Source: Marinospirillum sp. | GTDB lineage: Bacteria; Pseudomonadota; Gammaproteobacteria; Pseudomonadales; Halomonadaceae | Assembly (NCBI RefSeq): GCF_014859565.1 | Contig: NZ_JACUUA010000049.1 | Coordinates: 1 to 21,359 of the forward strand | Direction of reading: 5' to 3' | Length of the DNA stretch: 21,359 nucleotides | Part shown: in pieces, positions 7,166 to 13,768 of the stretch | How positions within the stretch are numbered: the first letter of the stretch is position 1 | Layout: every line of letters begins with the position of its first letter | Made by a program: the position numbers and the translations under genes | The notes under the pieces: model-generated | The model's database searches: none | Seen by the model: the letters and a program-made list of their open reading frames with translations, nothing else | What the model was told of the DNA's origin: nothing

Positions 7166-7201
7166 CCCTCTTGATAAGTTTTTGGTGCGTTCAATGATGG
7201 T

Positions 7202-8029
7202 TTATATCGGTTCAGCGCCTCCCTGGTTGGCAAGTGTTGCTGAAATCGCTTCAGCATCCCTGTTCTCTTTCTCAATGATTGCTACAACTTCTGCAGGCAG
7301 ATCATCAAGCAGCGACAGATCGAAGTTATCAGCACTGCAAGAAAGAATGCATGGGGCAAGGCTTTGCTCATAACTTTCTTCGTAAAAGGATGTAAATTGG
7401 GATTCATCAACATCAATGACCGCCTGCTGCGCTCCACCTCCAGGATGGCTAAACACTAACGTGCCACAACTGCCTTCATCAATCTCCCATCCTGGCAGAA
7501 TTTTCTCAAGCAGATCGTAAACAGCATCTTCGATGGCTGACTCCCATTCAGGGTCCTCATCGTCAAGCGCTCCTCCGTTTTTTCGGGTGATATTGATTTC
7601 ATCAATGCTCCCGCTATCACCAATACCAGAAAACTCAACTTCGATATGCAGCGGCTCGCTAGAAGTGAGGTCAATGGAAGCTTTATCATTATGGATGATG
7701 GCACTGTCAACCTCTCTTTGGCAATAATAGAGGCTCGATTCATCCAAGTTAAGCACAAAATAGACTTTTCCGTCTTTATGGTAAACATCAAAACAAAGGT
7801 CGCCGCCACCACCGCCATCAATTTCATAACCTGCAAAATCGTTGCTGACAGCCTCTTCAAAAAGATCATTGACCAGGTCATCTAATGCTTCCAGAAAATC
7901 CAGTTCGTTGCCATTTGCATCGTAGAATTCAAAGGTGTCAATGTCACCGCTATCGCCAGAGCCGCTGAATGACAAGGTGGCTCGTGCGAGGCTGCCAGGA
8001 AGTTTCTGATTTTCGTTGTGCTTGCTCAT
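7202..8029 (-). CDS. Tandem-domain acidic protein (DUF6878-like repeat)
   Basis: A 275-residue acidic protein with GGAG seven bases before the ATG. It contains two copies of one domain. Copy 1 (about 17-97) reads ATLSFSGSGDSGDIDTFEF ... ALDDLVNDLFEE ... GYEIDGGGGGDLCFDVY. Copy 2 (about 126-205) reads IEVEFSGIGDSGSIDEINI ... AIEDAVYDLLEK ... GWEIDEGSCGTLVF. The GDSG motif, the helix with D-L and the G-W/Y-E-I-D...G-G block recall the DUF6878 group found on plasmids and integrative elements; that name is from memory. Single-domain forms are, I believe, more usual. It has its own AAG-N11-TGGCTA element upstream. Function unknown. Confidence 0.85.
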   Translation of the reverse strand: MSKHNENQKLPGSLARATLSFSGSGDSGDIDTFEFYDANGNELDFLEALDDLVNDLFEEAVSNDFAGYEIDGGGGGDLCFDVYHKDGKVYFVLNLDESSLYYCQREVDSAIIHNDKASIDLTSSEPLHIEVEFSGIGDSGSIDEINITRKNGGALDDEDPEWESAIEDAVYDLLEKILPGWEIDEGSCGTLVFSHPGGGAQQAVIDVDESQFTSFYEESYEQSLAPCILSCSADNFDLSLLDDLPAEVVAIIEKENRDAEAISATLANQGGAEPI

Positions 8030-8105
8030 GATTCAACTCCAATAAGTTGTGTTTGTCACCCCTGCTTCAATGCTGTGACTACTTGCCAAGGTAGGGGTTA
8101 ACGGC

Positions 8106-8130
8106 AATGTAGCCATAACTTAAATGCTTT
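8106..8130 (-). promoter_or_regulatory. Bipartite promoter-like element, AAG-N11-TGGC-TACATT
   Basis: Minus-strand AAAG, eleven bases (CATTTAAGTTA), then TGGCTACATT, 76 bases before the ATG at 8029. Its spacer closely matches that of the element at 15504-15528 (TTTAAGTT in both). Confidence 0.6.
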
Positions 8131-8148
8131 TACGCATGCTTTTTTTTG

Positions 8149-8952
8149 TTACTGAGGCTCCAATCTAGCCCTTTGTCCTGCTGCTTTACTCTTGAGTTTA
8201 AAAGGCGGCTGGGCTGATTGAATCTGCATCATCATGATTGGGTCTTCAGCTGCGCATTCATTGATTAAGTCATGAAGTTTATTGACATGACTTTGATGGA
8301 TGCTACCCCAGGGCTTTCCATGCAGGTGCTCGAAATACATTTGCACCAAAGCTCTGCGAATCGTCATGTAGGTTTCATTGTCACCGTTCAGACTGGTTTC
8401 AGTTTTTGTCCTTTCAACCAAATCATTCATGAAAACCAAGGGCGGGGTCTCAATATCTCCAGCGCTCAAATCGACCTCCCACCTCTTGATCTTGCTCTTG
8501 ACTTCATCCAGGCTGCTCATGGCATTTTCAGCGATAGATGCATTGGTGTGCCAACGATCTGGGCCATAAATAACGGCTTCCCTATAAAGATCGATACCAT
8601 AATGATCAGCAATAAAATCTTGCAGGGGAAGATTGGTGGCGGTGCGATTCCATTGATCGCCTTCATAACTGTCAAATGTGATCAACAGGTCGGCTTTATC
8701 ATCTGGCGAGCAGGTGATGGTATAGCGATATTCCGTGTTGCCATAAGCCTCATGACCTGAAGCAAACATAGCCTGCTCTTTGTTGCCGATGATAAAGCTG
8801 GCAATAGGGTCACGTCCCTCTTTGTCCAGTAGAGCATGCAGCAGTTTTTCTGCAGCGCCAGCCGGATAACCATCCCAGTGGCAGTACAGTGTTACAGGAG
8901 CAGCTCCTGCGTCATTGCTCAGATTAAACTGGTAAGTTGCTCGCGTACCCAT
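8149..8952 (-). CDS. Unknown protein with MGTRATYQF / HWDGYP N-terminal domain
   Basis: A 267-residue soluble protein. The ATG at 8952 is preferred because GGAGAGG lies five bases upstream; a GTG two codons earlier is possible. The N-terminal ~110 residues have the pattern MGTRATYQF-x(n)-TLYCHWDGYP-x(n)-LLHALL, which I recall from hypothetical proteins of phages and plasmids. The divergently transcribed neighbour opens in a related way (MSTPASIRF ... VHFMHDGYP ... YIIENY). The C-terminal part is charged and helical and ends in a basic tail (KLKSKAAGQRARLEPQ), which might bind nucleic acid. No catalytic motif recognised. Confidence 0.85.
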   Translation of the reverse strand: MGTRATYQFNLSNDAGAAPVTLYCHWDGYPAGAAEKLLHALLDKEGRDPIASFIIGNKEQAMFASGHEAYGNTEYRYTITCSPDDKADLLITFDSYEGDQWNRTATNLPLQDFIADHYGIDLYREAVIYGPDRWHTNASIAENAMSSLDEVKSKIKRWEVDLSAGDIETPPLVFMNDLVERTKTETSLNGDNETYMTIRRALVQMYFEHLHGKPWGSIHQSHVNKLHDLINECAAEDPIMMMQIQSAQPPFKLKSKAAGQRARLEPQ

Positions 8953-9002
8953 AGTCACCTCTCCGTTTCTTCATCCAGGTTCAATTAAACAGCATTAAAG
9001 AC

Positions 9003-9027
9003 ACCATAGCCTTGTTTTCAAGGCTTA
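9003..9027 (-). promoter_or_regulatory. Bipartite promoter-like element, AAG-N11-AGGC-TATGGT
   Basis: Minus-strand TAAG, eleven bases, AGGCTATGGT, about 50 bases before the ATG at 8952. It abuts the opposite-facing element at 9027-9051. Confidence 0.6.
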
Positions 9028-9051
9028 AAGAATCAGCCTCGTGGTTATGAT
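9027..9051 (+). promoter_or_regulatory. Bipartite promoter-like element, AAG-N11-TGGT-TATGAT
   Basis: Plus-strand AAAG, eleven bases, TGGTTATGAT, 32 bases before the ATG at 9084. With the previous element it forms a symmetric divergent control region around CTTAAAG (9024-9030). Confidence 0.6.
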
Positions 9052-9083
9052 GGGTATGACCTGTACAAAAAACGGAGCCACCC

Positions 9084-10130
9084 ATGTCTACCCCAGCCAG
9101 CATACGCTTTGAAAGCCTTCGTCATCCCGGCACCGAAACCTTGGTGCACTTTATGCATGATGGCTACCCATCCATGATGCTTCGCTACATCATTGAAAAT
9201 TACGAAGCTTTTTTTCAGGATGATGCAAAAGCCCTGAAGTCTGGCTGGATGAAGCTGATCGGGTCTAATGCCAGCCCTATTGAGGTGTTTGTTGGTGGTC
9301 CGTCTACCGCTGAAGCAGCCAATCAATACGATCCTCCCGGTACTTTTAATTACGAGCTTTCTGCAGAAGGCCGGTTGACCATTCGCAAGGCCGGCGACAG
9401 CACCCCAGCAGACCCCTATTGCGAGGTTGAAGGTACGCTGCCCGAGTATCAAGCTGAAGTGATCGCCAGTGTTTCTAAAAGCCTAGAGGCACTGGGTGAT
9501 CATGGCGTCACCGTAATTAACCCAGGGCATGATGTTTTCCTGAATGTGCGCGTTGATACGGCAAAATCAGACTGGGATAGCAATGAGGTGGAGTTTGCCG
9601 AGTTATCCATGTGCATGAAGGCTCCCGTTTACCCCGGCACTTCGGACAACTCAATTATCCTGGAGGGGTGCGGTGCAGCCCTTGAGATGGGCGACGATCC
9701 TGAGCCCTTTTGTTCAGCCGGGCTTATCCAAGAGGCACCCGGACAGATGGCGCTGCACGCCACCTACCACTTCCCGGCACTGGATTCAGAAGCCCTGTTT
9801 TACAGTCAGGGTATGTCCATAGAAACGGTCAATCAGGCGCGCTCATTGGCGATCAAACAAGAACTGCCCCATATCTACCTTGATGCAGAAAGGGGTTATG
9901 TGTCCTTTTTTTCACGGCCGCTGACGATAGAGGATGGCAACAATTTCAACGCTGAGTTTGATAACCATGAAAAAGCCATTGAAGACACCCAGGTCAGATT
10001 ATCCATGAGTGGTGGAGCCTTGCGAGGCAAGCAATTCAAACTCCAGAAGGATTTCGCGCTTCACCCACCCATGGCCGAATTCGGCTATTCAACCCGTGAA
10101 TGGGTCATGAGCAATGAGCTAGGCCGCTGA
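9084..10130 (+). CDS. Unknown protein with HDGYP N-terminal domain
   Basis: A 348-residue acidic soluble protein with GGAG six bases before the ATG. The N-terminal ~110 residues (MSTPASIRFES ... TLVHFMHDGYPSMMLRYIIENYEAFF ... YELSAEGRLTIRKAGD) follow the same layout as the divergent gene's N-terminus: short strand, H-x-D-G-Y-P, helix, then two strands. The remaining ~230 residues have no recognised motif and no membrane segment. It heads a rightward group with 10163-11181 and is driven by its own bipartite element. The relationship between the two divergent genes is my reading of the pattern, not an alignment score. Function unknown. Confidence 0.85.
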   Translation: MSTPASIRFESLRHPGTETLVHFMHDGYPSMMLRYIIENYEAFFQDDAKALKSGWMKLIGSNASPIEVFVGGPSTAEAANQYDPPGTFNYELSAEGRLTIRKAGDSTPADPYCEVEGTLPEYQAEVIASVSKSLEALGDHGVTVINPGHDVFLNVRVDTAKSDWDSNEVEFAELSMCMKAPVYPGTSDNSIILEGCGAALEMGDDPEPFCSAGLIQEAPGQMALHATYHFPALDSEALFYSQGMSIETVNQARSLAIKQELPHIYLDAERGYVSFFSRPLTIEDGNNFNAEFDNHEKAIEDTQVRLSMSGGALRGKQFKLQKDFALHPPMAEFGYSTREWVMSNELGR

Positions 10131-10162
10131 ATATTTTCGGTTAGCGAGCAAAGGAGGGATTG

Positions 10163-10405
10163 ATGTTAACACTCGCGTTAGGACTGAGCATTCTTGCACT
10201 CGGCCTGCTGGCTTACTTGCTGCTGGTTTTTCTGGGTGAGGTTCAGCTGCGCATCAGAATGCAAAAAAATGAACGCTATTTTGAGCGCGAAGGCGTTCTG
10301 CCTGCTGGTGCTTGTTTGTCCCATGGTCCGTACATCAGCAAGCAGACTCGTGATTTGAAGGCTGGTCAAATGAAATCACTGGCTTGGTATAAGCGTTTAA
10401 TTTGA
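10163..10405 (+). CDS. Small single-pass membrane protein
   Basis: An 80-residue protein. I chose the ATG at 10163 because AAGGAGG lies five bases upstream; the TTG one codon earlier is too close. Residues 2-25 (LTLALGLSILALGLLAYLLL...) form one hydrophobic membrane segment, probably with the N-terminus outside. They are followed by a basic, cytoplasm-type tail (RIRMQKNERYFEREG). It lies 32 bases after the preceding gene and 21 before the next, so it is part of the rightward operon. Function unknown. Confidence 0.75.
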   Translation: MLTLALGLSILALGLLAYLLLVFLGEVQLRIRMQKNERYFEREGVLPAGACLSHGPYISKQTRDLKAGQMKSLAWYKRLI

Positions 10406-10426
10406 CCGGTATCACAGGAGTTTAAA

Positions 10427-10825
10427 ATGCAAAAAACACCCAACGAGATATTGAGTGCTCTGCAGCAGGGGCAAAGCATCACCCTTGGTCAAAGTCAGTA
10501 TGTGAAATTGACTGGCATGCCAGAAGCCGGAACATCAGGTGCCGGTGATATCTTCATACAATGCCAAACTGAAAATGGCCACATGCTTTTGGATGAAATC
10601 TGCCATTTAACCCAGGATGGCCTGATCAGGGCACTGAGGGCGGCATCTAACCTGATGATTGAAGAGCTACGCAACGCTTATGATGAGGAATACAATCCTC
10701 TGTGCTCTGAGTCTGACGCTGATGAAATCGAATCGGTAATAATGGCCGCTCGCAAAGCTTTTGGAATTCCCGATGCTGGCGCAGTTCAGAGTCAGAGCAC
10801 AGCCCTGTCTGCGCCCGGATGGTGA
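10427..10825 (+). CDS. Unknown small acidic protein
   Basis: A 132-residue protein with AGGAG six bases before the ATG. It has a short N-terminal helix (PNEILSALQQG), a beta-rich middle (SQYVKLTG ... GDIFIQCQTENGHMLL) and an acidic helical C-terminus (IEELRNAYDEEYNPLCSESDADEIE). No known motif and no membrane segment. It belongs to the rightward operon, and its stop lies 12 bases before the preferred start of the next gene. Confidence 0.75.
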   Translation: MQKTPNEILSALQQGQSITLGQSQYVKLTGMPEAGTSGAGDIFIQCQTENGHMLLDEICHLTQDGLIRALRAASNLMIEELRNAYDEEYNPLCSESDADEIESVIMAARKAFGIPDAGAVQSQSTALSAPGW

Positions 10826-10836
10826 GAGGTTTTGGA

Positions 10837-11181
10837 ATGCTGCTATTTCTGCATGGATCATCCCGGCGACTGGATGTGGGCACCACCTTAAAACCCAGGG
10901 GTGATGCCTACGAAGAGGAATGGGGTAAAACCGACTTCTACTACGCATTGGAACTGAATCGACCTGAAAGCGCTCTTTCGCACAAGGACGCGGTATTTCT
11001 TACAACCACATGCGAGGACGTTGGTCTGGCCGGTGGCTGCGAGGACTATATTTTTCTGGTCGAACCGGAAGATCCCGCCTCCATCACCCCGCATGACCAG
11101 AATTGGTCATCCCTGATCTCCTGCTTGATCAGTGATGGATACGCAGTAGTTTTCATGTCAAGTTATCACCAGCCCGGGTAA
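10837..11181 (+). CDS. Possible ADP-ribosyltransferase-fold protein, short C-terminus
   Basis: A 114-residue frame. I prefer the ATG at 10837 (GAGAGG seven bases upstream) over the ATG at 10819, which overlaps the previous stop. The opening MLLFLHGSSRRLDVGTTLKPRG resembles the first strand and loop of Arr-like ADP-ribosyltransferases and related mobile-element proteins (h-x-HG-S/T-x(n)-h-x-x-G-x-x-L-x-P). KTDFYYALELNRP, KDAVFLTTTCED and EDYIFLVEPED follow in the expected order. I recall relatives carrying about 50 more residues after D-x-NWSS-x-I-SxLISDGY, so this copy may be cut short, although no obvious frameshift restores them. No activity can be claimed from the sequence. Confidence 0.55.
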   Translation: MLLFLHGSSRRLDVGTTLKPRGDAYEEEWGKTDFYYALELNRPESALSHKDAVFLTTTCEDVGLAGGCEDYIFLVEPEDPASITPHDQNWSSLISCLISDGYAVVFMSSYHQPG

Positions 11182-11196
11182 GAAGTTCCGTCAAGG

Positions 11197-11316
11197 CTAT
11201 TCATCACCGTAACCCCAGAGATTGCCATTGCAGAGCGTTGAGTGGAAGGGCCAAAGATTGATCATCTGATTAATCTGCCCAAGCCGCTTCTCTCGGGAAT
11301 TCTCAATATGTGCCAT
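11197..11316 (-). CDS. Candidate 39-residue small protein
   Basis: A short leftward frame, MAHIENSREKRLGQINQMIN..., ending NLWGYGDE, in an otherwise gene-free stretch between two rightward genes. GAGG lies 12 bases before the ATG, a weak ribosome site. The protein looks ordered rather than random: a charged helix followed by a W/F/C-rich end. It sits downstream of the inverted repeat 11341-11367. Tentative. Confidence 0.3.
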   Translation of the reverse strand: MAHIENSREKRLGQINQMINLWPFHSTLCNGNLWGYGDE

Positions 11317-11340
11317 TGTTTTAAATTACCTCAATATACA

Positions 11341-11367
11341 GGTTATCCTTTCGCCATCAGGATAACC
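11341..11367. repeat. Inverted repeat GGTTATCC-N11-GGATAACC
   Basis: Two perfect 8-base arms with an 11-base loop and no T-run, so it is more likely an operator or regulatory site than a terminator. It lies between the 39-residue leftward frame and the rightward membrane-protein gene at 11477. The rest of 11182-11476 shows nothing else I can name. Confidence 0.45.
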
Positions 11368-11476
11368 CACGACCCAGCAACCTGCAATCACACCAATCCC
11401 TCTATCAGATAGCGTTTACAGGAGTATCCATTTTGCAACTTTGGCAAGGAAGCCTTTAATTAGAGGTTCTTCCTGT

Positions 11477-12253
11477 ATGTTTATTGGTATCACCCTGCTT
11501 GTGGCTGTAAGCAGCTTTGGACTTGCATTGTTGATCTATCATCTGAGCGCTCGCGAGCGCCAGCGCATTGAAAATATCCGAAAGGCTGCAGATCTGCATT
11601 CACGCGCCCTGGCGCTTTCACGCCTGCGCTCCGGTGTGCCCCTTGATGTGATGGGTGACCGGCTCGGGCTGTACCTGGCTGGCTTGCTTGATGGCTGTCA
11701 GCGCGAAATGGAACATCTGCTGGCGCCCTTTGCCAGGCATCCGTCCGTTGCCGCCCAAAGCTTTGCCAAGCTTTATGAACCTTGGCAGGTAATGAAGCCT
11801 TCCGACTGGTCGCCAGAGACGATCAAGGGTATTCAGCGAAGCCTTGTGGGACTGTCCCAATACATGATGAGGGAGTACCGGCAAGGGCGGATTAAAAACA
11901 AGGCGCTGGCCGAATCCATGCTTCACGAAATCAACATGACCTCTGGGCGACTGACCGTTTCCTATGGGCGCAGGGAGGCAGAGGGGCATCTGGAAGCTGA
12001 GTCGCTAGGTATGGCTATTGCTGCACTAAGAACAGCCATGATGCATGCAGGGAAACACACTGGCAAACCAGGCGGTGATTGGTTTGCTGCTCAGCGCCGT
12101 GAAATTGAATCCTTGCTTCAAAGTCTCGAAAGCCGATTGCGGATTCAGCAGCAATCCAGCGGTGGTCTTTTAAGCGATGCCATAGACAAGGAAGCAGAGG
12201 CAGATGAGGCCGTTGAGCGGGAAAGAGAGAAGGTTCGGGCGCTAGCCGGGTAA
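11477..12253 (+). CDS. Membrane-anchored helical protein of unknown function
   Basis: 258 residues from the ATG at 11477 (AGAGG ten bases upstream); a TTG at 11441 would add 12 residues and cannot be excluded. Residues 2-22 (FIGITLLVAVSSFGLALLIY) form an N-terminal membrane anchor, followed by a basic, mostly helical cytoplasmic domain (ARERQRIENIRKAADLHSR...) ending in charged helical segments (ESLLQSLESRLRIQQQSS, EAVEREREKVRALAG). No enzymatic motif. Function unknown. Confidence 0.75.
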   Translation: MFIGITLLVAVSSFGLALLIYHLSARERQRIENIRKAADLHSRALALSRLRSGVPLDVMGDRLGLYLAGLLDGCQREMEHLLAPFARHPSVAAQSFAKLYEPWQVMKPSDWSPETIKGIQRSLVGLSQYMMREYRQGRIKNKALAESMLHEINMTSGRLTVSYGRREAEGHLEAESLGMAIAALRTAMMHAGKHTGKPGGDWFAAQRREIESLLQSLESRLRIQQQSSGGLLSDAIDKEAEADEAVEREREKVRALAG

Positions 12254-12341
12254 TTTTTTAACAAATCAGGAGTAACTCTGTTGCGTGAAAGTAACGGTAT
12301 GGGCTATCCTATACAGGAACAATTTAAAACAAGAGGTGAAA

Positions 12342-13238
12342 ATGAACCCGATTGAGAACAGTCAACTCATTCCTAATGAAGCAATCATTGAGAACACATC
12401 GCTAAAAGCGACCAGCGTCATGGTAACGCCGGCCATTGCAAGTAAGTGGTTGTCAGAGTGCAATACGGCAAACCGCCCAGTTACGGCTGCTCATGTTGAA
12501 AGATTGAAAAATGAGATACTAAAAGAGAAATGGAGCCTTAATGGTGCCTCCATCTGTTTCAACAATCAAAATGTAATTGTGGATGGACAGCATCGTCTTC
12601 ATGCAATTATTGCTGCGGATGCCACAATTCCATGTCTAGTGATCACCGGAATCGAAGATCCAGAAGCATTTCGAAGTCATGGGCTTTCAAAGCCGCGAAC
12701 TGCGGCAGACATGGCTGCCATCAAAGGCGTGAAAAATCATCACGAAATGGCATCTATTGCTAGATTCATGATTATGTGGGAGTCATCAAAAAACGGATCA
12801 GAATTTGCATCCGAAATGCTTTACAGCAAGTACAGTGATGTAAGCTCTCCAGACGATATTAGCACCAAGGCTATGGAGATCAGCACAGACGCTGGTCAAG
12901 TGCTTGATATGTGCCGTGATGCGCTGTGGCTCAAGCGCAGAACAAAATGGATTGCAGCTCTTCTTGTAATATATCTGGCAGACAAGGATAGAGCCACAAT
13001 TTTTATTAACGACCTTGTAAATGGCAACAAGCGGTACGGCGACTCTACATACCCAGTTTTCATGCTTAGAGACAAGCTGATGACAGGGGTAGAAAAAAAC
13101 AATAGCGCACAAAGCAACTTGATTGCAGCCGCATACATATTCAAAGCGTGGAACTCTTTCATTCAAGGGAAAACGATTAAAAACCTTAAATACTCCCAAG
13201 GAAGAGATGTATTCCCTATCCCTTTTGGAACAAAATAA
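12342..13238 (+). CDS. ParB/sulfiredoxin-fold (DGQHR-type) protein
   Basis: 298 residues from the ATG at 12342, with GAGGTG just upstream. The N-terminal domain matches the ParB/Srx-like pattern common on phages and plasmids: SKWLSECNTANRPVTAAHVERL, a W-x-x-NG motif (KWSLNGASICF), VIVDGQHRLHAI, then CLVITGIEDPEAF and a GLSKPRTAADM segment. The DGQHR motif aligns with the nucleotide-binding GxxR-type motif of ParB. No ParB helix-turn-helix is evident and no parA lies nearby, so plasmid partition is unlikely. The C-terminal half is helical. The gene is visibly more AT-rich than its neighbours, which suggests separate acquisition. It ends at a strong terminator. Confidence 0.85.
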   Translation: MNPIENSQLIPNEAIIENTSLKATSVMVTPAIASKWLSECNTANRPVTAAHVERLKNEILKEKWSLNGASICFNNQNVIVDGQHRLHAIIAADATIPCLVITGIEDPEAFRSHGLSKPRTAADMAAIKGVKNHHEMASIARFMIMWESSKNGSEFASEMLYSKYSDVSSPDDISTKAMEISTDAGQVLDMCRDALWLKRRTKWIAALLVIYLADKDRATIFINDLVNGNKRYGDSTYPVFMLRDKLMTGVEKNNSAQSNLIAAAYIFKAWNSFIQGKTIKNLKYSQGRDVFPIPFGTK

Positions 13239-13272
13239 AAGCCCAATCAAATCAATAGGCTTGCTTGGGCTT
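13239..13272 (+). repeat. Stem AAGCCCAA/TTGGGCTT right after the ParB-like gene
   Basis: Perfect 8-base arms separated by 18 bases, starting at the base after the stop codon. It lacks a T-run and precedes the true terminator; it may protect the mRNA 3' end. Confidence 0.4.
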
Positions 13273-13296
13273 ACCTACTATTATCGTGGTATCTAC

Positions 13297-13317
13297 ACCC
13301 GCTTCGGCGGGTTTTTT
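13297..13317 (+). terminator. Rho-independent terminator
   Basis: ACCCGC-TTCG-GCGGGT stem with a stable tetraloop, followed by six T. It ends the rightward transcript of 12342-13238 and separates it from the leftward genes beginning at 13358. Confidence 0.93.
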
Positions 13318-13357
13318 ATCAGTTCTGGAGTTGGCTTACGGACATTTTCAGCAGCAA

Positions 13358-13735
13358 TTACACTGCATGCCTTAATCCAAATCGCACGCTTAACGGCACG
13401 GTGTAATCGTAATGAGCTGAACGCCAGTACAGCAGCAGACGATCCTTGTCTGGGGAGATCACGTCTTTGTGAGAACTAAAGGTGTAACGAATCCCTTTGG
13501 GAAAGCGCTTCTGCATATTTGATGGCATGCGCTCTGGTGGCACATCAACCGTTATCTCCATGTCATCCTCAATGCTCAGCACCGCTTCAAGCGGTTCAGC
13601 GCCACTACGACATTCAATCAGGAGAAACCGATCACAGGCCAGCAGGCTTTGCCCTGCATCGTTATGAACGACCGAAAAGTCTTTTATGCGAATGGTTTTC
13701 AAGAGGGCACCTATCAGTGATTGGGTAATAGGCAC
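13358..13735 (-). CDS. Unknown small protein
   Basis: Up to 125 residues. The start is ambiguous: GTG at 13735 overlaps GGAGG, while TTG at 13702 (giving LKTIRIKDFSVV...) has AGGTG five bases upstream. Both sites sit in similar sequence (AGGTGCC occurs twice), so two starts may be used. The protein looks like a compact beta-rich domain (FLLIECRSGAEPLEAVLSIEDD, MEITVDVPPERM, RYTFSSHKDVISPD, LLLYWRSAHYDYTV) with no membrane segment or known motif. It begins 33 bases after the large membrane-protein gene, in the same direction. Confidence 0.65.
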   Translation of the reverse strand: MPITQSLIGALLKTIRIKDFSVVHNDAGQSLLACDRFLLIECRSGAEPLEAVLSIEDDMEITVDVPPERMPSNMQKRFPKGIRYTFSSHKDVISPDKDRLLLYWRSAHYDYTVPLSVRFGLRHAV

Positions 13736-13768
13736 CTCCCTGTGCCCGGCTGATAGGTTTAATCTACA

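Noticed and set aside
8272..8760. A 162-codon plus-strand open frame
   Set aside because: Lies wholly antisense to the well-supported 8149-8952 gene and shows no ribosome site or family resemblance.
11341..11367. HipB operator (TATCC-N8-GGATA)
   Set aside because: The half sites match but the gap is 11 bases, not 8, and the XRE gene is 6 kb away with a different repeat at its own start.
12285..13238. Plasmid partition locus based on the ParB-like protein
   Set aside because: No ParA Walker protein, no clustered parS-like repeats and no ParB helix-turn-helix are visible.
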